Part shown: piece after piece, positions 58,320 to 64,000 of the stretch | How positions within the stretch are numbered: position 1 is the first letter of the stretch | How the letters are laid out: each line of letters opens with the position of its first letter | Source of the DNA: Desulfosarcina widdelii | GTDB taxonomy: Bacteria; Desulfobacterota; Desulfobacteria; Desulfobacterales; Desulfosarcinaceae | NCBI RefSeq assembly: GCF_009688965.1 | Contig: NZ_AP021875.1 | Coordinates: forward strand, 6,758,001 to 6,822,000 | Direction: 5' to 3' | DNA length: 64,000 nucleotides | Position numbers and translations under genes: made by a program | The notes under the pieces: model-generated | Told to the model about the DNA's origin: nothing | Seen by the model: only the letters and a program-made list of their open reading frames with translations | The model's database searches: none

Positions 58320-60851
58320 ATGGAAAGGAACATGATCATGGACGTGAACCCAATATCGATCAAAGACGCCCAAAAGACGCCTATCGAGAAACTGATGCAG
58401 CAATTGGATACCTCCGACCAGGGCCTGTCCGCCGATGAGGCCCGCCGACGCATGGAGCAGTTCGGTGCCAATGAAATCAGCGAGAAGACGACCAGTGCAC
58501 TGGTCAAATTCCTCGGTTTTTTCTGGGGGCCGATTCCATGGATGATCGAAGCGGCGGGGATCCTTTCGCTGGTTGTACACCATTGGGTCGACTTCGGCAT
58601 CATCGTCACCCTGCTGGTTTTCAATGCCGCGGTCGGTTTCTGGCAGGAGCACCAGGCTGGTAATGCCGTCGCCGCTCTCAAAAACAAACTGGCGCTGAAA
58701 AGCCGCGTGCGGCGAGGTGGCGCCTGGAAGCCAACCGATGCGCGCGAGTTGGTTCCCGGTGATATCATCCGCTTGCGGGCGGGCGACATCATACCCGCCG
58801 ATGCCAAGCTCATCGACGGCGACTACCTGAGCGTGGATCAGTCCGCGCTCACCGGCGAATCCCTGCCCGCCGGTAAGGAGAAGGGAGACAGCGTCTACTC
58901 GGGTTCCATCGCCAGGCAGGGAGAGATGGTGGCCCTGGTGGTCACGACCGGTGCCCAGACCTATTTCGGGCGCACGGCCAAATTGGTGGCCGGGGCCGGC
59001 AAGCCGTCCCATTTCCAGAAAGCCGTTCTGCAGATCGGCGACTATTTGATTTATCTCAGTCTCGGGCTGGTTGCGGTTCTGGTGCTCGTGCAATTGTTTC
59101 GCGGTTCCAGCTTTACCGAACTGCTTCAGTTTGCGCTGATTCTCACCGTCGCATCGATCCCGGTGGCCATGCCGGCGGTGCTTTCCGTAACCATGGCGGT
59201 CGGGGCCATGGCGTTGTCCAAAATGAAGGCCATCGTCTCCCGCCTCGAATCCGTTGAGGAGATGGCGGGTATGGACGTGCTGTGTTCGGACAAAACCGGA
59301 ACGCTTACGCAGAACCGGCTCACCGTCGGGGATGTGATGACCTTCGATACTGCAGACGCGGAAACCGTCATGCTGACGGCGGCCCTGGCCTCCAAGGCCG
59401 AAAACAACGACAGTATCGATTCCGCCGTAATCGGCACCCTGGACAACCCCGGTGCGCTGGAAAGTTACGACATTCTTTCGTTTACACCCTTCGACCCGGT
59501 GGGCAAACGCACCGAAGCGACGGTCCATGCCAGCGACGGCCACACATTCAAGGCAGCCAAGGGCGCCCCCCAGGTGATCATGGACATGGCCGGGCTCGAT
59601 TCGCAGCGCCGTCGGAAAGTACAGGCGGTTATCGATGACCTGGCCGCAAAGGGGCAGCGCACGATAGGGGTGGCCCGCACCCGTGCGTCCGATGGCCCGT
59701 GGGAGTTTCTGGGCATCCTGCCGCTGTTCGATCCACCGCGTGAGGATTCGGCGGAAACCATTGCCCAGGCGAAAGCGCACGGTATCGCGGTCAAGATGGT
59801 GACAGGAGACAACCTGGCCATTGCCCGTGAAATGGCAGGCAAATTGGGCTTGGGGCAGGCCATCCAGGATGCCGATCGTCTGTTGGGTGAAGACCGTTCG
59901 GTGGACGGGGAACTGACCGCCCGCATCGAAGCGGCCGACGGCTTCGCCCAGGTGTTCCCCGAGCACAAGCACGGCATCGTCAAGGCGCTCCAGGACAAGG
60001 GCCATATCGTCGGAATGACCGGTGACGGTGTCAACGATGCGCCGGCACTCAAACAGGCCGATGTGGGCGTCGCCGTCAGCGGAGCCACCGATGCCGCCAG
60101 AGCGGCGGCCGATCTGGTCCTGACCGCGCCGGGCCTCTCGGTGCTGGTGCGAGCCGTTGAGGAGGCGCGCCGGATCTTCGAACGCATGAACAGCTATGCC
60201 GTCTACCGCATTACCGAGACCATCCGCATCATGATTTTTGTCGTCCTGGCGATGATTGTCTTCAACTTCTATCCGATCACGGCCATCATGATCATCCTGC
60301 TGGCGTTTCTCAACGATGTCCCGATCATGACCATTGCCTATGATCGTACCGGACTGGAACCCGGGCCCGTTCGCTGGAACATGCACCGCATCATTGCCGT
60401 ATCGGCGGTCATGGGGTTGACCGGTGTGGCCGGCAGCTTCCTGATGCTCTACATCGCCCTCGACCTGCTGCATCTGAGCATTCCGCAGGTGCAGACCTAC
60501 ATTTTCCTGAAGATGGCCGTTTCCGGCCACCTGACCCTTTTCGTGGCCCGCAGTAAAGGCTTCTTTTTGAAAAAACCATATCCGGCGCCGGTAATGGTCT
60601 GGTCGGCACTGGCCACCAAACTGATCGGCACCTTGCTGGCGGCTTATGGCTTTGGTCTGATCACACCCATTCACTGGCGTGAGATTGCATTGATCTGGGG
60701 CTATTCGGTCGTCTGGGCGTTTTTAACCGATTGGACAAAAACCCTGGTGTATCAGCACTTCAACCTGCACGGTCGGCACCACGAACAGTTTCTGGAAATG
60801 GTCCACCATCACCTGACGCCGCATTCGACGCATGGCGGCGCGCATCTTTAG
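58320..60851 (+). CDS. P-type (P3A) proton-exporting ATPase
   Basis: An 843-aa plasma-membrane ATPase. All P-type motifs are present: TGES (actuator), SDKTGTLTQNRLT with the phosphorylated aspartate near residue 324, KGAPQVI (nucleotide loop), TGDNLAIA and GDGVNDAPALKQADVG. Sequence and length resemble the P3A H+-ATPases of plants, fungi, and some archaea and anaerobes (Methanocaldococcus-like), which export protons and build membrane potential. It lacks the long cytoplasmic ends of the plant enzyme's regulatory domain. Starts ATG 58320; an ATG at 58332 or 58338 behind AAAGGAAC is also possible. It is flanked by stress and membrane protein genes and followed by an inverted-repeat element. Confidence 0.9.
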   Translation: MERNMIMDVNPISIKDAQKTPIEKLMQQLDTSDQGLSADEARRRMEQFGANEISEKTTSALVKFLGFFWGPIPWMIEAAGILSLVVHHWVDFGIIVTLLVFNAAVGFWQEHQAGNAVAALKNKLALKSRVRRGGAWKPTDARELVPGDIIRLRAGDIIPADAKLIDGDYLSVDQSALTGESLPAGKEKGDSVYSGSIARQGEMVALVVTTGAQTYFGRTAKLVAGAGKPSHFQKAVLQIGDYLIYLSLGLVAVLVLVQLFRGSSFTELLQFALILTVASIPVAMPAVLSVTMAVGAMALSKMKAIVSRLESVEEMAGMDVLCSDKTGTLTQNRLTVGDVMTFDTADAETVMLTAALASKAENNDSIDSAVIGTLDNPGALESYDILSFTPFDPVGKRTEATVHASDGHTFKAAKGAPQVIMDMAGLDSQRRRKVQAVIDDLAAKGQRTIGVARTRASDGPWEFLGILPLFDPPREDSAETIAQAKAHGIAVKMVTGDNLAIAREMAGKLGLGQAIQDADRLLGEDRSVDGELTARIEAADGFAQVFPEHKHGIVKALQDKGHIVGMTGDGVNDAPALKQADVGVAVSGATDAARAAADLVLTAPGLSVLVRAVEEARRIFERMNSYAVYRITETIRIMIFVVLAMIVFNFYPITAIMIILLAFLNDVPIMTIAYDRTGLEPGPVRWNMHRIIAVSAVMGLTGVAGSFLMLYIALDLLHLSIPQVQTYIFLKMAVSGHLTLFVARSKGFFLKKPYPAPVMVWSALATKLIGTLLAAYGFGLITPIHWREIALIWGYSVVWAFLTDWTKTLVYQHFNLHGRHHEQFLEMVHHHLTPHSTHGGAHL

Positions 60852-60852
60852 C

Positions 60853-60956
60853 ACCTAAAGCAGGCGTTTCGCCTTTTCGAAAAATAGAGGAAGGTTCTGA
60901 TTTCAAAATCTTATAAGCGGTCTGTCCTCTCAAAAGGCTAAACGCCTACTTCAGGT
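60853..60956. repeat. 104-bp inverted-repeat element after the ATPase gene
   Basis: The left arm ACCTAAAGCAGGCGTTTCGC and the complement of the right arm ACCTGAAGTAGGCGTTTAGC match at 17 of 20 positions and continue with CCTTTT. Each arm has its own mini-hairpin AGGCG-TTT-CGCCT with a T-run. The element starts two bases after the ATPase stop codon. It may act as a terminator and looks like a small mobile or REP-type unit. Confidence 0.55.
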
Positions 60957-60996
60957 AACAGCAAAACCGTCAATTATAAAAAAGGCAGGCAGCGAT

Positions 60997-61779
60997 ATGG
61001 AAAGCGTCTGGAAACCCAACTATCTTATCGGTTTTTACTTCTCGATCCTGCTGGTTCTGCTGTTGTGTGTGAGCACCACGCCGTTGTTGATCCGGCATGG
61101 AATTGCGATCACCGACAGATTCATCATTGAAGAAGAAGTTCTCGAAACGATCATGATTCTTGTCCTGTTCGGCGTTTCCTTCCTGGTCATGATTCGTATG
61201 ATCAATCGCCTCAATTCTTTCAGGCAGACGGCAGAACGGGCGGTATACGAAAAATCGAGGCTGATATCGCGGCTGGCGGAGGCCTTCCGGTACATCGGAA
61301 GGGTTAACGTGGAGATCCAGGAAATCGAGTCGGCGCTTTGTGGCGTCGCCTTCTATCCGCAGAGCAAAAAAGAATTCCGGGCGCTGGTCGACAAGCTGGC
61401 CTTAAAGGCGATGACCATTGCCGCGGCTCCCTGGCTGGTTGTCCGTATGATCGACCGCAACAGTGGCCAGACCGTTAACGAACACGCCGTTCAACATCCC
61501 GGGACTACGCCTACCTCGGCCACCATGGGCAACCGGGCAATTCTGAATGGCGTCCGGATCGAGGGGTTGCAGACCATCGGACCCCGCCAGCAGAACCTCG
61601 ACCTGCTGACCGTGATGATTTTTCCGGCTGCTGCCCTTTCAAAAGAGAAAAACATTCTGCTCTCCGCGATCCTGAACCAGATCGAAATGCTCTTCATTCT
61701 CTACCGTGCCGGCTGTATCAAACCGAGCCAAAGTAGCAGAAATAGCACTAAGGAGGTCGTCCATGATACCAATTACTGA
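60997..61779 (+). CDS. Two-span membrane protein, unknown
   Basis: A 260-aa protein with two transmembrane helices near the N-terminus (LIGFYFSILLVLLLCVS and TIMILVLFGVSFLVMIRMI), then a helical coiled-coil region (SFRQTAERAVYEKSRLISRLAEAFRYIGRVNVEIQEIESAL) and a soluble part with a GAF-like look (LTVMIFPAAALSKEKNILLSAILNQIEMLFIL). I see no kinase or cyclase motif. It resembles sensor-like proteins without an output domain. It overlaps the next gene by 17 bases. Confidence 0.65.
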   Translation: MESVWKPNYLIGFYFSILLVLLLCVSTTPLLIRHGIAITDRFIIEEEVLETIMILVLFGVSFLVMIRMINRLNSFRQTAERAVYEKSRLISRLAEAFRYIGRVNVEIQEIESALCGVAFYPQSKKEFRALVDKLALKAMTIAAAPWLVVRMIDRNSGQTVNEHAVQHPGTTPTSATMGNRAILNGVRIEGLQTIGPRQQNLDLLTVMIFPAAALSKEKNILLSAILNQIEMLFILYRAGCIKPSQSSRNSTKEVVHDTNY

Positions 61780-62227
61780 AATTCATCCCATGCTGGTGCA
61801 TTTTCCCATTGTTCTATGGATCAGTGCAGAACTCCTCTCCGTAGGAATCCTGCTGCGCGGCGGCGATCTGAGCGTCCGGCAGGCCTGGCCGATGGCTGCG
61901 TTTTACAGCCTTCTGGCAGGCACCGCGTTTGCCGTCGTGGCCGCAATTTTCGGCGATATCGCATTGGACCATGCCGTTGCAGCCGGTTTCGACGCAGGAC
62001 CGTTGGAAATCCATGAAACCGCTGCCATCAGTACTTTATGCATTTTCGGTCTGCATGCAATGTTGCGATGGCTGGCATCCCGGTTCGGGTATTCCCTCAA
62101 CGGTAAACGCGGCTGGTTGGCCGAAATTCCAGGCCTGCTCGGTATCATCGGCCTTTTCGTGACGGCCTATCTCGGCGGTGAACTGGTTTACCAACTGGGT
62201 GTCAATGTGGCGACTACGGTCCATTGA
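61763..62227 (+). CDS. DUF2231 membrane protein
   Basis: A 154-aa protein with four hydrophobic helices and the DUF2231 start pattern ITEIHPMLVHFPIVLWISAELLSVGI. A central HETAAISTLCIFGLHAMLRW carries conserved histidines that may bind heme or metal in this family. ATG 61763 with AAGGAGGTCGTCC lies inside the end of the preceding gene, so translation is coupled. Function is unknown. Confidence 0.8.
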   Translation: MIPITEIHPMLVHFPIVLWISAELLSVGILLRGGDLSVRQAWPMAAFYSLLAGTAFAVVAAIFGDIALDHAVAAGFDAGPLEIHETAAISTLCIFGLHAMLRWLASRFGYSLNGKRGWLAEIPGLLGIIGLFVTAYLGGELVYQLGVNVATTVH

Positions 62228-62300
62228 CCGTCCGCTAACAACTCTCTCGAAATTGAATGCCCATGAGAAATAGATAAAACGGAAACAGGAGACTGTTCTC

Positions 62301-64000
62301 ATGCGCGGAACATCGTATTCCGACCGACCGGCGGCCGACCGCTTCGATAAAAAGATCGATGTAAAAAAACGGGGCGGCCTGCACCGGTTGATCGCTTTCG
62401 TCGGGCCGGCCTATCTCGTCAGCGTGGGATACATGGATCCGGGAAACTGGGCAACGGACATCGAAGGAGGTGCCCGTTTTGGTTATATGTTGATCTGGGT
62501 TTTGCTGATGTCCAACATCATGGCCTTGGTTTTACAGACATTGAGCGCCCGGCTGGGCATCGTTACCGGCCTGGATCTGGCCCAGGGCTGTCGGAGAGAG
62601 TACTCAAAAGGGACCAACCTCTTTTTATGGGGGCTTGCCGAAATTGCCATTGCGGCTACCGATCTGGCGGAAATTCTTGGTACCATCGTCGGGTTGAACC
62701 TGCTTTTCGGTCTACCCCTGCTCTGGGGCTGCGCGGTGACCGCCATGGACACCTTTTTGCTGCTGGCACTGCAGCGCCTGGGAATGCGCAAGATGGAGGC
62801 CTTTATCGTCATGCTGGTGGCCACCATCGGGTCGTGCTTTTTCATCGAAGTCTACCTGGCCAAACCGGATTGGGGCGGTATCGCCGCCGGATTCATTCCA
62901 CAAATGGATTCTTCGGCGATCTATGTGGCCATTGGCATGATTGGCGCCACGGTTATGCCGCACAATCTCTACCTGCATTCGTCTTTGGTCCAGTCACGGG
63001 CGGTATCCGACACCGTCACAGCCAAAAAGGAGGCCTGCCGGTTCAATCTGGTCGATTCCACGGTGGCGCTCAACGCGGCCTTTCTGGTGAACGCCGCGAT
63101 CCTGATCATGGCGGCGGCGGACTTTCACAGCCGGGGGATCATGGTCACTGAGATTCAGCAGGCGCACGGATTGCTCAGTGGCGTCCTGGGCTCCCGGCTG
63201 GCTCCCATCGCCTTCGCGGTGGCCCTGTTGGCGGCGGGGCAGAGTTCAACCATCACCGGCACCCTCTCGGGCCAGATTGTCATGGAAGGTTTTTTCAACA
63301 TGCGCATGCAGCCCTGGCTGCGACGTCTGGTGACCCGCGGCCTTGCCCTGGTGCCGGCCACAATCGTCGTCGCTCTGGCCGGCGACCACGGTTTATACCG
63401 GCTGCTGATTCTTTCCCAGGTCGTGCTAAGCCTGCAGCTGCCCTTCGCCATCATTCCACTGATCCATTTTACTTCCGACCCAGGCAAGATGGGAGGATTC
63501 GCCAATCGTCCCTGGCTTCAGACGGCGGCCTGGGCCATCGCAGCCATCATTGTCGCCCTGAACCTGAAACTGGTTTTCGATTCCATCGCCGATTGGGCCG
63601 GCAAACTTCCGCTATGGCAGAATATATTTTTAATGATTCCTCTCATCGGGGTTCTGGCGGTTCTCGTCATCATCACCGCAAAACCTTTTTTTCGACCCGG
63701 CCGCCGATGGGAGAGCGCGATCACGACCGACGCCGGTCGGGTGGCGGGAACCATTGCACCGCTTCGCGTGCGGCATATCGGTGTGGCCTTGCAGCATGCC
63801 CCTGGCGATGGGCAGATTCTTTCTTCGGCCGTAGCCGAAGCGCGCGGGCACCGTGCGGGAATCACCCTGCTGCATGTGGTCGACACTCCCGGCACGCTCA
63901 TGCTGGGGAAAGAAAGCTGGAGCCTGCATAGCGCAGAAGACGAACTTTATCTCGCCCATTTGACCCGTGAGATCGAAGACGCGGATCTTCCGGTGGAATT
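62301..64000 (+). CDS. mntH: Nramp metal transporter fused to stress-protein domain, partial
   Basis: The frame starts at ATG 62301 (GGAGACTGTTCTC upstream) and runs past the window end. It has an Nramp/MntH core of about 400 residues: the metal site SVGYMDPGNWATDI near residue 36-50 and the MPHNLYLHSSLVQSR helix (Met-Pro-His-Asn motif) around 217-232, with about eleven spans. After a basic linker (FRPGRRWESA, about 470) comes a Usp-like alpha/beta domain (HIGVALQHAPGDGQILSSAVAEARGHRAGITLLHVVD). The family imports manganese or iron with protons. Fusion to a Usp-type sensor domain is unusual. The C-terminus lies outside the window. Confidence 0.88.
   Translation, partial: MRGTSYSDRPAADRFDKKIDVKKRGGLHRLIAFVGPAYLVSVGYMDPGNWATDIEGGARFGYMLIWVLLMSNIMALVLQTLSARLGIVTGLDLAQGCRREYSKGTNLFLWGLAEIAIAATDLAEILGTIVGLNLLFGLPLLWGCAVTAMDTFLLLALQRLGMRKMEAFIVMLVATIGSCFFIEVYLAKPDWGGIAAGFIPQMDSSAIYVAIGMIGATVMPHNLYLHSSLVQSRAVSDTVTAKKEACRFNLVDSTVALNAAFLVNAAILIMAAADFHSRGIMVTEIQQAHGLLSGVLGSRLAPIAFAVALLAAGQSSTITGTLSGQIVMEGFFNMRMQPWLRRLVTRGLALVPATIVVALAGDHGLYRLLILSQVVLSLQLPFAIIPLIHFTSDPGKMGGFANRPWLQTAAWAIAAIIVALNLKLVFDSIADWAGKLPLWQNIFLMIPLIGVLAVLVIITAKPFFRPGRRWESAITTDAGRVAGTIAPLRVRHIGVALQHAPGDGQILSSAVAEARGHRAGITLLHVVDTPGTLMLGKESWSLHSAEDELYLAHLTREIEDADLPVE

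Noticed and set aside
58239..60674. Minus-strand 811-codon frame over the P-type ATPase
   Set aside because: Long only because the plus-strand gene is GC-rich in third positions; the ATPase motifs are unmistakable.

Overview
The window reads as a chromosomal segment of an anaerobic, sulfate-reducing bacterium of the Desulfobacterota (Desulfosarcina/Desulfobacterales type). The best evidence is a complete qrcABCD-like set (22901-28081): a multiheme cytochrome c, a twin-arginine molybdopterin-family subunit, a four-cluster ferredoxin subunit and an NrfD-type membrane subunit. This is the layout of the cytochrome c3:menaquinone oxidoreductase of sulfate reducers. The base composition is moderately GC-rich except for one clearly AT-rich block at 40.6-48.7 kb. 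The assignment to a group is inference from gene content.

Layout. 1-8 kb: amino-acid use. It holds a broken MmgE/PrpD gene, an Lrp-type regulator, an opine-dehydrogenase-family enzyme, a universal stress protein, an NhaC antiporter and a periplasmic amino-acid-binding protein. Proline dehydrogenase follows, behind a sigma-54-type promoter and a palindrome that fit the adjacent PAS-AAA-Fis activator. 8-14 kb: a DUF3795/DUF3786 protein, a four-gene set (SDR, thioesterase, HTH/zinc protein, low-molecular-weight phosphatase), and an unusual response regulator (AAA+ domain without GAFTGA) next to a B12-binding radical SAM enzyme. 14-22 kb: a LysE exporter with its Lrp regulator, cysteine synthesis (serine acetyltransferase, cysK), a thiSGHF operon under a promoter, TPP riboswitch and terminator, and murA. 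22-28 kb: the Qrc cluster plus an unlisted 53-aa membrane protein and a diheme lipoprotein cytochrome.

28-40.5 kb: a four-gene Gld-like ABC system interrupted by a 143-bp MITE-like element, a perfect 28-bp-arm bidirectional terminator, an M16 peptidase, a histone-H1-like protein with a winged helix, a zinc-ribbon membrane protein and a PpiD-type foldase. 40.5-48.7 kb: a genomic island in a tRNA-Ala(GGC) gene, bounded by a 46-bp direct repeat. It carries two broken tyrosine integrases, SnoaL-type proteins, an AbrB-like protein, PilZ and IHF-like proteins, several unknown small genes and an intact IS4-type insertion sequence with a 9-bp target duplication.

48.9-64 kb: a DUF401 membrane protein, a hybrid sensor kinase, a NarL-type two-component pair, and a run of genes suggesting proton/metal homeostasis under stress: a lone receiver, a universal stress protein, DUF202, a P3A-type proton ATPase, two membrane proteins and an Nramp transporter fused to a stress-protein domain that runs off the window. 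Two dispersed intergenic repeats (33.75-33.92 and 56.66-56.85 kb) are copies of one family. An inverted-repeat element lies after the ATPase gene.
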